Assembly: GCA_020746875.1 (NCBI GenBank)
Contig: JAGTJL010000017.1
Coordinates: 372,001 to 436,000 of the forward strand
Reading direction: 5' to 3'
Source of the DNA: Rhexocercosporidium sp. MPI-PUGE-AT-0058
Taxonomy: Eukaryota; Ascomycota; Leotiomycetes; Helotiales
DNA length: 64,000 nucleotides
Shown: positions 40,593 to 54,900 of the stretch, one piece after another
How the letters are laid out: each line of letters begins with the position of its first letter
Numbering within the stretch: the stretch's first letter is position 1
Notes under the pieces: model-generated
Database searches by the model: none
The model's input: the letters and a program-made list of their open reading frames with translations, nothing else
What the model was told of the DNA's origin: nothing
Position numbers and translations under genes: made by a program

Positions 40593-42339
40593 TACCCCTT
40601 AGGCAATTAATAGTAATAAGCTACTGTTATTGTGATTAGTTATATTAAGCGAAAGTAAATAATAAAAAAGAATTAAGTAAATAAATTCACTTATATGCGG
40701 TAATTAGGCAAACAACCTAATTATATAAACTAACGATTTTCTTACTAAACCTAAACTTATAAATACTCAACAACTCATAGATCGACTGCTCTCGATCTAC
40801 TACTTAATTAATTTATTAATTAATTAATTAATTAACTGCTTCTTTTAACATTATAGGTATTTTCAAGCGCTCCGCTAAAATCGTTATAATAGAACGATAA
40901 TCTGCTCGCTAAGTAAGGTAAGTAATTCGATTTTTAATTTATTAGTTTCGATTTATTAATTAGAGATCGACTTAATTAAGAATTAATTAATTAAAGAATA
41001 ATCGCTAACTTATAATAGGTTAAGGCTATTATTAATAATAAGAAGAAAGTCGTCGTTAAGATACGATTGTCGGTTACTCTTGTCCCCGCCTCCGCTCCTC
41101 GCCGTGCCGCTACTATTCCCTAGGCTCTAAAGTAATCAATAAGTACTTATATAATAGTCTATTTAAGCTATATTAATAGCGCCTTTTAAATAAAAGGTAG
41201 CGGTTAATATTACGATATTATTAAAAAGGGTATTTATTGCTTTACTTATTTATTTAGCTATAAGTGCGTAATTACTCCCGCTATTACTTAAACTCCTTTC
41301 CTTATATATTATAATACGTTAGAAAATAAAGCTAACAAAAAGGTAAGTCGATTTAGCTACTCGTTTTTTACTTTTTAATTTATTATTGATTTTTTTAAAA
41401 GCTAAAGTAATTAAGAATCTCGGTCCGTGCCACCCTTAAGGGTGGTAATATTAGTAAAGCTACTACTATTAGCGTTACTATTAGTTTTAATAGTGGAATT
41501 GCTTTAGGAGCTACTAATAAATTCGGAGGTAATAATAAAAATAATAATAAGGAGAATAGTGAATTACTTATTTTATTTTTAAAAAATTAAATTAATTTAA
41601 TTAATTTTTTTAAAAAAAAAAGAAAAGCTTTTAACTACTTTTATAACTTATACTTATATTATTAAAAAGAAGATCATTACTGCTGCGGGTATTCTTTTTA
41701 TTAAGAAGGGTAGTGAGGGAGTAACTAATTATCTTGCTGTTGCTATTATTACTGAAGTTGCTATTACCGAGGCTATTATTAAAGCTGCTCGCGCTTATGG
41801 CCTAGGTCTTAGCGTTTTAGCCTTTTAAGTTATATTTACTCGTGGAGTTGTTTTCACTCTTAAGTAAGAGGCTTAAGTTACTCGCGTTAAGGAGTTAATT
41901 AATATAATAACTAATGCTTTAGGCGAGCTGGTTCGAGAGGTTTTAGGCTTTCCTTCTTTTAATAAATAAGCTACTCTTTTATTTTTTAAGACTTAAGAAC
42001 TTCTTATTCTTTAAGTATTCTTTTATATTTTAAAAACTAAAGTTTACGTTTGTTTTAAATTAAAAAATCGTTAAAAGTAATTAATTTTTTAAAATATAAT
42101 AATTTATACTCCCGAGCTTAGTTAATTTTTAATAAAATAAAATTATAAATAAAAATTTATAGAAAAGAATTTTATAAAGGAATATATAATAATATAAATA
42201 AAGCTTTTTAATTAAAAGGTAAACTTATTATATAATTATTTTAAAAATAAATAAAAAGTAAAGAATATATATAAAAGATTACTTTAAAGTAAGTCTCTTA
42301 CAGGAGTTGCTTTAATTAAGTATAAATATTTACTAAGTT

Positions 42340-45300
42340 AATAAAAATAATAAATGCTTCAAATTTCTACCGAAAAAAGTTTTTAATAAGTCCGTTAGTC
42401 GGCATATAACTTATAAGAAAATATTTTATTATAAAAGTACTCTTTTAAAACTCTTAACGTAATTATATATTTTAAATATTAACGTAATATAACTTAATAA
42501 AAATACGCTGATTTTCTTTAATAATTAATTAAATCGTTTATTAATTATTATAAAAAATTATTTAAGTTATTCTTATATTAAGACGTAATTCTTAAAAGAA
42601 TCGCTAAAGTATTATAAATTCCTTACCGATGCGCTTAACTTTAAGAAGTTTTATTTATATTATAAACGTAATAATTATACTTTATAAAATTACTTTTTAA
42701 AAGATTAAACTTTTAAAAAGTATAAAAATATATTTATTAAAAGATTATCTTATTTTAATATTATTTATAAAAGAAGCATTTAATGTTATTATAAGGTGAG
42801 AGTCGCGCAGCTTATAGCTATAAATAATCGTTAAAAAACGAGTGTCGAAAAGGTAATGAATTATTTAGTTAATTATAATTAAGTGCTCTCGGAAAGGATT
42901 AATTAAAAAGTAAGAAAGCCTTGAAATAGTAAAAGCGACGTTTACGCGTAATATAATTATAATATAAAATATTAATTTAATTTTTTTTTAAAATTCCTTA
43001 ATTTAAGTTAAAGTAATTTATTCTTAATTCTTTAATAGCTTGACTTAATATAATAGTATACTTAGGCAATTTCTATTTATTAACTCAAATTAAAGAGTAA
43101 CCTTTTAAATATAAGTGTTATATATTAAAGAGATAGTCTTTATTAATCGATCTTTAATAATATAAACGCTTAAAAACTACTCCGTTTACTTTCCTTTAGT
43201 AAGCTTATATATTATATTTAAGCCGTCGGTAATTAGTTTGGCGTCTTTAAAAGCCGAAGTATAATAAAATACTTAAATATTGTCGATATAAAATATCACA
43301 AATATTATACGTTATTTATTTATAAATATATAAGGCTTTTCTTTATAAGCGATTAACTTTAAAGTTATTAAAGTATAAGTAAAGTTATCGTATTATAGCG
43401 CCGGTAAGTCCCTGAGTCCGTAAAGTGCGCGATTAACTTTTATTATTATTTTATTTTATTTAAAACCGTCCGGTAAATAATAATATACGTAAGCACTTAT
43501 TTTACTTTGTTTAGCGTTAATAAAGGCATTTATTATATTAAATTAAATTATTTTTAAATTAAATTAAGTTATAATAGCTATAATGATTCTGAAGAAGCGA
43601 GTAATTAAAATAGCTATATATATTAATAAAATTAACGTTTTAGACTATAAGTCTCCTCTTATAATAACTCGGGAGCGACAATAAGTTAAATACCTTAACG
43701 AATCGACTTTAGCGTGAAATACTTATTTTAAGGGAATTAATTACTTAATAATAAAGGTATATTTAACGACTTTTTAATAATTACGTAACTTAAGGTTAGT
43801 AATCTCTTTAATAACGTCGGCTCGGAAGTGCTCACTTAATAAGTAGTCCTTAAGGTCTCTTTAATTTAATAAGTCCTTAAGCATTTATAATTAATAAATT
43901 TATAAGAATTTAATTAATTGTCGAATTTCGATATTTTTAAGTATAAACGCTAATATAATAACGTAAATTACATTTAAGTCTTTTCCGTCTTTTTATATTA
44001 GTTTTTGATTAAGCCAGAAAGTCCTTAAAAAATCCTTTAAGTGCTTGCAGTTGCTGAACGGTTATAATAATTCTGTAATTAACTCTTTAATAATTATTAT
44101 ATAAACGCTTTAATTCGGTTTTATTACTTTATTACTGACTTAAGTCTTTCGACCTTTATTAATTACTCGGTCTTTTACTTTTTTCTTTTTAAAAAGTTTA
44201 AGTAAGCCAGAATTTAATTTAATTAAAGCTAAGAATAATAAGCGTAAACCTAATTCTTTATTTTCTTTTAATTTCGATAATTATAAATGCTCCTCGTATT
44301 TAATTACTTAAGGTAAAGCTTTTAATTACTTAAGGCCGATACTTTCTTTAAGTGCTCCCCGACGCTTAAGACCGCGCTTTTAATTATATAGCCTTTTAAA
44401 ATAAATTATAACTTATAATATTAACTTTTATTTAAAGCTTATATTACTTTAAAAGTTTAATATATTACGTAAAATACTTCTTTTAATTACGCTTTTAGAC
44501 TTTAATTATCTTAAAGTATCGGCTTATTTTAAAACTTAATTAAAGTGCTCGTGAGTAAGAAGTTTAATACTTTTTTTTAACTGAATTACTCCCGAGTTCT
44601 TATTAATAAGTGATTAAATAAAGTTAAAAGTTATTAAATTAACTAAAGTAACGTATTTACTTTTATTAACTTAATTAAAGGGGAAGCGAATAATTTTACC
44701 CCCGAGCTTAAAAGCTTAATTAAATGTTTTAATACCCCTGAACTTATAAGCTCGTCGACTTCTATAGCGCTTATTACTTTACTTAATTATTCTCCGTTTA
44801 AAGTAATAAACGGTGTTTTTAATTCCAGTGTGTTAAATGCGCTCAGTCGGTTAATTATAATAAAACTAACGTCTTAATTTCCTTTTTTTTCTTTTAATAT
44901 TTCCGTAAGATCTTTTAATATTAAGCGCGGCTAACCGACCGCTCTCTTTATATTTAAAAAGCTTAAATAAAAAAGGGTTTTATTAAAAGTAATATTTTGA
45001 GTCATTATTATATATTATAATTAAAACACTTAAATCTTATAAATATTAAATAAGACGTATTTAATTAAATAATTAAAGTGCGCTCGCGAATTGACTTTAA
45101 AAGCTCTCTTTTAGCGGAGAGCTTCTCGGTCTTTAACTATAAAGTAAGCTTTATAGCCGTACGTATATAAGTTACTTCAGTCAGGCCGTAAATCGATTAT
45201 TAGCTTTAACGTAAGTTTAAAGTCGTAATACCGAAAATATTACTTAAACTAAGCTTAAAATACTTTGTTCGGACTCTTAAAGCCTTTGCGAGTAAATAGA

Positions 45301-46900
45301 CTTATATTATAAAGAATAATTACCGTTATTATTAATTCCGTTTAAAGCGCCCGGGGTAAATTAATAAAAAGGTACATTTTAATTAATTTATTAATTATTT
45401 CTTTACTTACGCTCTCAACTCTTCCATTAGGTTAATATATATATAAGGAGATAAATTCAATATTAATACCACTTTCCTTATATTACTTTTTATATTTAAT
45501 TAATTTATTAATTCCTATAATTAAAATATCGTTATTTTAGCGTATTTTATAAACTAAAAGCCCGAATTAGCGTCTCGTCCACGCCTTAAACGGTTTAAGA
45601 GCATTTAAGACGGTAATTAATCTTTTAATTTTTAAAAGCCGTCTATAGAATTTCCTATTATATTCGTCTTTAATTAATAAAAGCCAGCTGTTCCCGTCAA
45701 ACCTTATTAAAAAATCGAATAAATCTTAAAAAATACGGTAAAAAAGACAAGTAATTACTTTCTTTAATTAACGACGACTTATAACTTATTATGTAATAGC
45801 CACCGTATAATACTCATATTATAACCGAGTTAAACCTTAAATTTCGACGTTACGCGTATTTTTTATTAAGTTTTCTAAGGCTTTTTTTCCTAAGTAACTT
45901 ACGCGTAAATACTATAAGTGGGCTTCGTCGACTCGTGGCTTTAAATATTATTTACTCGACTGAAAACCTTAGCAAATGCTCCTCTTTAACGTTAGAAACA
46001 TTAAAAAGCTATAATTTAAGCGAGTTAAAATGCGGCGAATAATTAAAAAAACCGAAAAATAATTAAAAGGCTTATATTTAAAAAAAGTTAAATTAAATTG
46101 TCGCTATAATTACTTTAAAACTAAACTATCTTTAGTTATTCTCGTGCGCAAAGTGTAATTTAAATCATTATATTAAACTCTTATTTATAAAAGGCGAGCT
46201 TTTAAAATAATATTAATATTAAAGCCTTTAATAATAGCGACGTTCGAGAGGGTTAAATCGCTTATATTCAGTCCGTTAAGGCCGTAAAGAACACCTTTAA
46301 AGACTTGAGTACCGCGGCCTTTAATTATTAAGCTTAACGTTCCGGCCTTAACGCTATCGTCCGTAATAAATTTAATAAAGCTTTTAAGAATAAAGAAAAC
46401 TTTTGAATTTATTAAATAAGTGGCAGCTTTATTATTGAATAAGATGCTCTCTACGAGCGGATAACGATTTATATTTATTATAGCGTACACCCCCGTAATA
46501 ACGAGAGTTTCGTCGAGAAATTTAAGGCTTATAAAGTAAGTTTAAACGTTTTTAAGGTATTTTGCTTTTATTAAAACACTTAGCTTTAAAGCTATAAGAG
46601 CTATTAATACTTAAATAAAAAAGGAATTATTAAAAGGTAGTCCGGAAGCTAGTTGCGCTATTAATAATATATTCCCGCTGAGTTTAGTAATTTCTCGGCG
46701 GAGGTTAAGGAAGTCGTTTTTTAATCGGAGTCGAGTCTCTTTAATTTCCTTTATTAATAATAAGTTCCTGAAGTTGCTCGCCGTCGAGCCGTCGTAGTAA
46801 TACCGAAGTCTGTGATAATTAATAGCCTTATAATAGTAAAAGCAATGCTTATATAAGTAGGTATTTACTCGCGTGTTTAGCGACTAGTTTTATTAAACCG
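42340..46900 (-). pseudogene. Copia gag-pol remnant
   Basis: Read downward from 46900: a degenerate knuckle region (KHCFYYYKAI), then a still-open frame at 46490-46185. That frame holds the protease core, where the family's D-G/S-A-A-T-H-L motif reads NNKAATYLINSK, and GRGTQVFKGVLYGLNG. RT blocks follow: YYYLPDGFK, VNRALYGLRDLP, and FYIDNI for the YVDD box, its second Asp lost to Asn. The RNase H end reads SYMPTNGLIKNFFR, as in the family's MPADGLTK box. Stops are throughout. Confidence 0.83.
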
Positions 46901-48177
46901 ACGAAATTACAAAAGCATTTAATCTTTTTTTAAAAGTAATATATAAGCTTACTGTCTTTTATTATTTAAAGGCTATAAGTAATTCCTTATTAAAAATAAA
47001 TAATTAATTAACGTAATTAAATAAAAAGTATTAGTTTATTACCTCGAGAGTATTATCTCTTAATAATTCAAAGTGCCGTTCGCGCGCCTATTTTAGTGCG
47101 AGCTTCTCTTGCACCGCCTTAATAAAGTTAAGTATTACTAGCGGTCCTTTAACGTCCGGTAAGTCGTATAAGAGAGTATCTTAATAAGTTATTCTTTATT
47201 TTTAGAGCCACTCCTTAAGATTAATTCGCCTTACTTTAATAATAGCGAGCTTTTTCTTATAAATAAACTATACTAGCGTGCGAGCACTTATTTCCGAAGG
47301 GGCGTAATCTTTCTTAAGGATTTAGAAGAGTAATTAAAGAGTCTATGACTTTAATTAAAGGTCTCCGTTTATTATCTCGGTTAATTACTTTTTTTTTTAT
47401 ATAAGCTTACTCGTTCTTACATTTCCTAATTACTCCTTAATAAATAAAAGGATTAACTGTCTCTTAAATCCACTTATAGGCTACTTTATAAGCTCGAGCC
47501 TTTTCCGTCTATTATACGAGCTTCCTTACGTATTCCCTTATAAGAGTAGTATGTGTTAAAGCCACATTCTTAATTATAGCCTTTGCCGATAGTAATACGC
47601 TTGACTTAAGGCCTTTCTTTATAAGGTCGCGAGTATCTTTGTCTTATTTTACTTAAGCCTAAAAGTTATACTTAATAGCTTCTTTATTTTATTACACTCT
47701 TAAATCGTTTAGCAATAAGGGTTTCAATTCGACGTCGAAAAAGTTAAGAGTAACTAATAACGTAAAGTCTATTAAATTTTATATTTTATAAAAGACATAA
47801 AAAGATTTAAACGTTTAATATTAAGAAGTCTAAGTGCGCTTATCGTAATTAAAAAGAGTTTAATTATTTAAAAAAGAAGCTAAAGTTAAGTCTATTATAG
47901 CGAAGGAGTTACTTTTATAAGCTTTAAATATTTAATAAAAAAGAAAGGATTAAAGAGGTATTAAGTTTAATTACTCGGCTTTTATACTTATTTAAAGTAA
48001 AATAAAAGAGTTAATGAAAAATAGCGGTATAAATTACACTTTATAATAAGGTGGAAAACTCTATAACATATAATAAATACTCTTTACTTATAAACTTACC
48101 TCATAGGCTTTATTTAAATTAATAGCGCATAAAAGAAAGAATACTAACTTAATAACTTCGTCAACGGGGCTTATAAC

Positions 48178-48358
48178 TGTAGTATAAAAGTGGATTAAAG
48201 CACTGTGATCAGTTATAATTAAATTGAAGTAATTAAATGTTCTAAAAGCTCTAAGAATCAGAAGAAGACAGTTGTTCTCCTGAAGGCGGTCTACAGTAGC
48301 AGAACCTAATTAGGTCACGTGCAGTGCCAAGAGAGCAGCTGCCCGTGCCTATACGACA
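48178..48358 (-). repeat. Copia LTR (5' end of element)
   Basis: From TGTAGTATAAAAGTGG to CCTATACGACA, 181 bp. It is closest to the solo LTR at 37983 in its GC-rich half. Confidence 0.85.
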
Positions 48359-49649
48359 GGTATTAAATAGCTTATATTAACGAGGTTAGGCCTTTATTGC
48401 GGAGGCGAATATAACATGGCTTAAGAGTATATAAGCTAATTAAGTGTTATATAAGCCGGTAGAATTTAAAGGGCGGCCTGAGCTCTTGCACCAGGGCTTT
48501 TTGAATGGCTACTGTCTTAAAAGATATAATATATTATATTACAAAAAGAAGAAAGTACGAGCTCGAAAAAATAAAGGAAATATATAAATAAAATATTAAA
48601 TTAAAAAGCTTATAGCTTTAAGCTTCTCTTGAGTTAATAAAGCCCGAAAGACGCCGAAGTCTAATCCTTTTGTCTTTATAATAAAAAAACGTATAAGTTT
48701 AAGTAAAGTAAATAAATCTCGTTAAATATTAAAGCTTTATTATTATTAAAATTAATCTCGGCATAAAATAACTTAAGACCGAAATTAATTAAAAAAGCAT
48801 AAGGTAAAATCCTATATACTTTTTATTAAACTCCGTTTCGTTAGCTTAAATTAGGCTCTTAACGGGAAGAAAAAAGAAAAAAGAATAATAAATACGCTTA
48901 TTAAAAGTATAATCGGCGTTGAATTTGCCGGATTTATTTTAAATAATTTACTTTTTATTTCTGAAGTATTAAATATACTTTAATATTAGTTAAGGCGTTT
49001 TTAATAACGTAATCCAGCTATTTTCAGTCCGACTCTTTTTAGTATCGATGCTTCACGTGCTAGAGCTGGCATTTTTAATAGTTTAAGTACTTTTATATTA
49101 AAATTAAGTAGTTTTTCTTTAGACTTTTTATACTTCTTGTTATATTATAAGAGACTGTCGAGGTGCCGTATTTAGTTTTATTTTAAGGGCTAAGAAATCT
49201 TTAAGTAAATAAGTTTATATTAATTCGAGCATTTAATGGTTTCAGTTTTTATAATTAGTATAAAAGGCCTTTAAGCTTCTTTACGTACTTTACTTTAGCT
49301 TTTTTACTTACTCCTTACGTCGGTTATTAATATATATAAAAGGAAAAATACTAAGTATATAATAAAAGGGTAATAAAGTAAGTATTAGAGGGTAAACGTA
49401 GGAAATACTTATTTAATAAGTATTAGAGATATTATATATTGAAAGTATATAATTTATTAAGAAAGGGGAAAGGTATAGTTTAAATAAGAAGGAAAAGTTA
49501 TAATAATAAAAATCGTTATTGTCCTTAAAGAATATTGCCCTAGAGGCTGTCTTAAATACAGCAAGAGGCAGCTCAACCACGTGACAAATGGACTTCTGAA
49601 GTCAACCCCACCACAATACTCGCTAATTAATATAGCACGCAAAATCATC
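48359..49649. other. Decayed AT-rich region with short normal islands
   Basis: No gene recognised. 49510-49648 has near-normal composition (GCAACTCAACCACGTGAC-like text) and is interrupted by the TA-flanked element that follows. Confidence 0.35.
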
Positions 49650-49651
49650 TA

Positions 49652-50425
49652 ACGTCCTACCCTACTATTCCGCCTACCCTTTTACACCAAAAACAGCGAT
49701 TTTGAGGTATTAATATCTTTATAACTAATTAATAAAAATTGTTAATTTTTTAATATTCGTATTTATTAGCCCTTTTTGACTAAGTGTGTAAGGCTAATTG
49801 CAATTCGGATCATAAAGTATTACGTAATCTTAAATTTACGTTTTTACATATAAAAAACGCCAAAAATCACTTGCTAATAACTTATTTAATAATGAATATT
49901 ATTTTATAAAATTTAAAATACATAAAGATTGTATATATATCTCAATATTTTAAAGAATTTAAAGTAATTGTATTAGTAGTTGTATTTTAATTAAGTAATT
50001 AATTTATCTTATATAAATTATTTATATGGTGCTTTATACTTTACTTAATTGTAAAATTATTATTAATAGAATTAACTTAGAACTCAGGAATTCAAAATAA
50101 CATATAAAATACACCTTATCTATAAGTTTTAAGGTTTTATATTAATAGTTGTGGAAGTTATTAAGAAAATACAAAAAATCAAATTTACACCAAATTTGTA
50201 TGAGAGAAATTTCTTAGACCTTTAAATACTTAGTTTATAATATTGTGTAATACAAAATGAATATCCTTATAAAATATAAAATTTCTTATACAAAATATTA
50301 TTAATCTTTAGTTTTAGCTTATTTTATTAATAAACCATAGAAATATTAATTATTGAAAGTAGTGAGTTTTGGTGGAAAAGGGGTGGCGGAATAGTGGGGG
50401 TGGGCGGAATGGTGAGGTAGGACGT
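49652..50425. mobile_element. TA-flanked non-autonomous DNA element, 774 bp
   Basis: Both ends start ACGTCCTACC and continue with ACTATTCCGCC- and TTCCGCC(T/C)ACCC-like words in inverted orientation. A TA flanks each end (49650-49651 and 50426-50427). The interior is AT-rich with no coding trace. Its first six bases match the MITE at 11379, which suggests related transposase recognition. Confidence 0.82.
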
Positions 50426-50427
50426 TA

Positions 50428-50969
50428 TAGCCTAATCTATCTCGAACGCGAGAAGTTCTAATATAAATCTCTCTACTGCTTAGTTATCTTCCTTAACGCT
50501 TAAGGCAACCTTAAGATTAATTAGTCAATCTTACCCTAACTTTTAACCTCAATTAACAAGACCAGTCAACTTATAATGCTGTGAAACTATAAATAGGAAA
50601 AGCAAGCCTCGGGATGTGAGAGCGCTTAATTTAATTATAATGGAATTAAAATAAAAATACGTTAAAAATAATAGCGCGGTTAGCGTAAACAATTTGCGCC
50701 GTTAGTCTTCTAATTATAACGCCGTGGCCTTTCTTTCTAAGACAATATCGACTGCGTCCGCGTTCGAATTATAAAGCGTATATAACTCTCTTTTATTAAT
50801 AACCAAAGGCTAATAATCTTAGCATTTACTGTTAAAACATCGTACTCATAAAGAAAATCTTTTAAGTTTAATATTTTCAGCTAAAGTCACGGCACCAAGA
50901 AGTTATTCGTGTAGCGGTAATTATTCAGTTTAGTACAGATAACGGGTGTCTAATGTTTCGTAAATAGAG
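50428..50969. other. Decayed region, no supported gene
   Basis: Moderately AT-rich, with no open frame of note and no repeats recognised. Confidence 0.35.
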
Positions 50970-50977
50970 TGAAAAAT

Positions 50978-51498
50978 CAGCGTGAGCAAAAATAATCACG
51001 TTAATCGATTAATAATCAGATTAATTTATTAGATTAGATTAGAATTAGATTAATAAATTTAAATTAATCTAGATTAATCTGATTAATATATAACTTATAA
51101 AAATACTAATTTAATTAATGAATTCCTGTTTATTTACTTAAAATAGATACTGCTATTACTAATCGCTTACAAATATTATTAATATATTATATTAATAGAC
51201 TATTAATTATATATTATATAAAGAATAAATAACTTAAAGATCGATTTTACTTCGCTTAAATTAGCCGAGTCTCTAAAGCTTTAATTAGCTTTATTTTGAG
51301 TATATACTAAGCCTTATTCGGACTAGCTCTAAGACTTTAAGCCTAATTAGTATGCGGCTCTTATATTAATCATATTAATCGATTAACGCTTGATTAATTT
51401 GATTAGATTAGATTAGAATTAGATTAATTTAAATTTTTCTTGATTAGATTTAGATTAATAGCCATTAATCTAATCTAATCTAATCATTTTTTACACTG
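50978..51498. mobile_element. Non-autonomous hAT element, 521 bp
   Basis: Ends CAGCGTGAGCAAAAATAATC and (inverted) CAGTGTAAAAAATGATTAG. An 8-bp duplication TGAAAAAT / TGAAAAGT flanks it (50970-50977 and 51499-51506), with one transition between copies. It is homologous to the element at 22000 in reverse orientation (shared AGAGCCGCAT and AGTATATACT words). Confidence 0.9.
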
Positions 51499-51506
51499 TG
51501 AAAAGT

Positions 51507-51953
51507 TCAGAAATCAAGCTACTTATACTGCTCTCTTTACGTCGGCGTGTCACACTAGCCTTAAGAAGTGGAGCAAAAATTAGTACCCGACGCTAGCGTA
51601 TCTTGTTCCTTATCGCCAGGTTCCTATATCGCGAAGTTCAAACGTTTTATAAGGCTAATACCTTGTATTCTACAATATCTTTATGCTAATCCGGTGTATT
51701 GAGAAAGCAATACAGCGCCGGGCCGTGTATAGAATACGCAGGTGGGCGACTGAGCCGGGGGGGTATCAGTAACGACTGGTGCGCCCTCTAGTCGAGCGGA
51801 CAAGTCATCCTTAGTATATTACTCCACTTTAGCAAGCTATTCTACAAAATCAAATTCCACCCCTAGTTTATTACTTAATTTATGCTTATTTAAATATATA
51901 TTACGTTAATAGCTATTTTACAAAGTCTCAAGCATCCCTACCGAAAATCACAA
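51507..51953. other. Region between two hAT elements
   Basis: Holds copy 2 of the 230-bp dispersed repeat (below). Nothing else recognised. Confidence 0.4.
51667..51897. repeat. Dispersed repeat of about 230 bp, copy 2 (decayed)
   Basis: Partner of 16643-16870. It keeps CGCAGGTGGGCGAC and GCCCTCTAGTC, but has many C-to-T and G-to-A changes. Confidence 0.8.
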
Positions 51954-51961
51954 TTTCTAAC

Positions 51962-54900
51962 CAGCGTGACCAATGATTTGATTTAAGGCTATTAATTAAA
52001 TCAAATCATTAAATTTCAATTATTAATCAAATTAAATCAAATCAAATCATGATTAATTAATTATTAATTAATTAATACGTCACCTAATATAAACGTGACT
52101 TTTTATAAATAGATTATTTATTTAATTAATATATTAAGAACTTTTTAAATATAAGTTATAAGTTTTATTAATAATAATATAATTTATAATCAAAATAGAG
52201 AAATCTATAAGCTTCTAATAGATTCTAAGTACTTTTAAATAGTTTTAAGTATATTATTTTACTTATAAATCCGATTTTAATAAGAAATATAATATTATAT
52301 AATATATTACGTATTTTAATAACTTATATATATTAATAATTATATAATTTATAATTAAAACTAAAAGATTCTATAAGCTTTTAAAATATTCTAAATAGTT
52401 TTACTTAATTTTAAACACTTCTTTAAATTTATAAATCATATTTTATTATATAATTTATTAATTTTTTAATATTTATAAAATTTATAAGTATTAGTAATTA
52501 TATAATTTATAATTTAAAATAAAATATTTTAAAAATATTAATCGTTTATATAAATAATTATTAATTCCTAAAGAATAACTTTTTCTTTTTATTAAAAATC
52601 CTTTTAATAACTATTACTACTATTACTATTACCACTACTATTATTATATATATTATATATACAACTATTATAAGCTTTTATACTTATTAAAATATCTACC
52701 TTATAACAAATTGCTATTAAGTTAAATATAACTTAAAACGATTCGAATTTCGCTTTAGATGCAATAGAAACTTAAGCTTTTATATTTAAAAAGAAGCTAT
52801 TTTCGAAGGTTTTAAACCTTATTAAAGAAAATCCACAAAATATCGATAATTATCGCACGGTTATTATTAAGTGCCTTTATTTGAGTTGCCGGTAAGTAAC
52901 TTCTTTAATATAATATTAATATAAATACTAACGTACTTTAGTAAAACTTGGCTTAATTAAAGAGTATATTATTTTATATTAAATTATATAACTCATTATA
53001 AGACTTCGCATAAGGCCTTTAATATAAGCTATATATTAAATTAATTAAATAATAGTAAGTCTTTTTTATATTATAAATATTATATATAATATTAAATACT
53101 AACTTTTAAAAGACGATTCTTCCGATTTTACCGAATCCTCTTAAGCTAGTAATAATACAACTATTACCGACGTATTTACTCGACAAAGAGCCTCTAAGAA
53201 ACTTATATTATTTAATAACAAAAAGTTTAATTTAATAAAGTTTAAGAAGTTACTTTTAAACTTTATTATATTAAATAATATATTGTTCCGAGTAGTTTCT
53301 TTTAAGTTATTTAAAGAATTATTATTATATCTCTTTAAGTAAGTTTTCTTTTTTAATATTTTATTATTAATAATATTAATAATTAATACTTTATAATCAA
53401 ATTCTACCGCTTTATTATCAAACTTTAAAAAATAATTTAAATTCTATTTATTTAAAAAAGAAGTCTTTAATAAAAGAAGAGTTATAAGACAATATAAAGT
53501 CTAATAGTAGCTTTTCTTTAACTTTAAACGCTTAAACTATTATTAATTAAGACGCTTACCTCGGAATTACTATATAAGTAATAATATAATACCTTAAAAA
53601 CTTAAGATTAATTACTAATTTAATTATAGTCATTTTATAAATAAGAACTTTGAATTAAAGTCTTATTTATTAATTATAAAAGACTTAAAAGAATGACACT
53701 TAAGTCTTTATTTAAATGAGGTCTTATTAAAGACCTTAAGAGACTATAATATCGAATATAATATTACAAGGTATTTACTTCTAACTTTATTAAAAAGAAA
53801 CTATTTTATTAATCTTTTAATAGTATTACTCGAGATAACGCTAGCTCGAACGATACTTTAATTAATGACTTTAAAAAGCATTATTTAATTTAAACAATTT
53901 AATTTACTAGAGATATACTTTATGTAGCTTACGTATTAAATCTTGTCATTTAAGATATATTAAAGACTATTATTAAAGACGTTTATAACGATCTTGACAA
54001 TTAAAATATTTTTAATATAAAAAACGAAAATAATAAAGAAGAAGAAGATAATTTATTTAGTAAGTCTTTAAATTAATATTCTTTAAATTATATTAATTTT
54101 AATAGCTAATTCTATATAGCAAAAAGTCCGAAAAATAATAATCGGAATTAAATACTCTTAAGAAAATAATCGATTATTAAAACGACAAATTAATATTTTA
54201 GAAATTAAAAACGCTAAAATACCTTAATTAGGTAAGTGTTTAATTTAAGTTATTATTATTATTAAACTAATATTAATATTAAATTAAAAGACTCGGTGGT
54301 CTTCGACTTATAATATGCTTAAAGAGTTTAATAACCTTTGGCCGGCGATTAAATTAATAATTATATTATCGAATTTAAAATTCTTTTAAAAAATAAATAA
54401 GCTTTATTATTAAAAGATATCGATATAAGTAATTTAAAACAATACTTATAAGTATTTGCTATATTTATTAAAGTAACTATAAAATTATAAGCTAAGAAAT
54501 ACTTAACTATATATTATATAATTTTAGAGATTTATAATATATATTTAAGATTAAAGAATATTTAAGATAAGTTTAATATAAGTAATTTCTTTTAATTATA
54601 TTATTTATTATAAGTTATATTAATATTATTAAGATATACTTTTTACTAATACTATTAATAAAGGAATAACTAAACTCCGGAAATACTTTCCTAAATAAAG
54701 AATATTATAAAATAATAAAGCTTTATATTTAGCTTTAATTCTTAATTTAAGAATAAAAAGAGACGAATTAAAGCTTATAGGACTATTACGTGGGCAAAGT
54801 ATTAATATATATAATCGCTTATATTCAGAATTTTAAGTGTAAGTTATTATTTTACCTTTTTATATTTAATAAAATTAACTTAATTTATTAATTATAAAGC

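Larger units (their letters stand above)
40409..48358 (-). mobile_element. Ty1/copia retrotransposon with both LTRs, RIP-decayed
   Basis: Bounded by LTRs at 40409-40592 and 48178-48358 in the same orientation. Read on the minus strand the order is gag-type zinc-knuckle remnant (about 46850), protease (about 46450), a decayed integrase zone, reverse transcriptase (about 43250-43560) and RNase H (about 42380-43160). This is the PR-IN-RT-RH order of Ty1/copia. Between RNase H and the 3' LTR lies an unusual extra segment of about 1.7 kb. The 5 bp outside the two LTRs (CTAAA and GGTAT) do not match. Confidence 0.85.

Noticed and set aside
40404..48363. Target duplication for the copia element
   Set aside because: The 5 bp outside the LTRs (CTAAA and GGTAT) do not match, so no duplication is claimed; the ends may have been rearranged.
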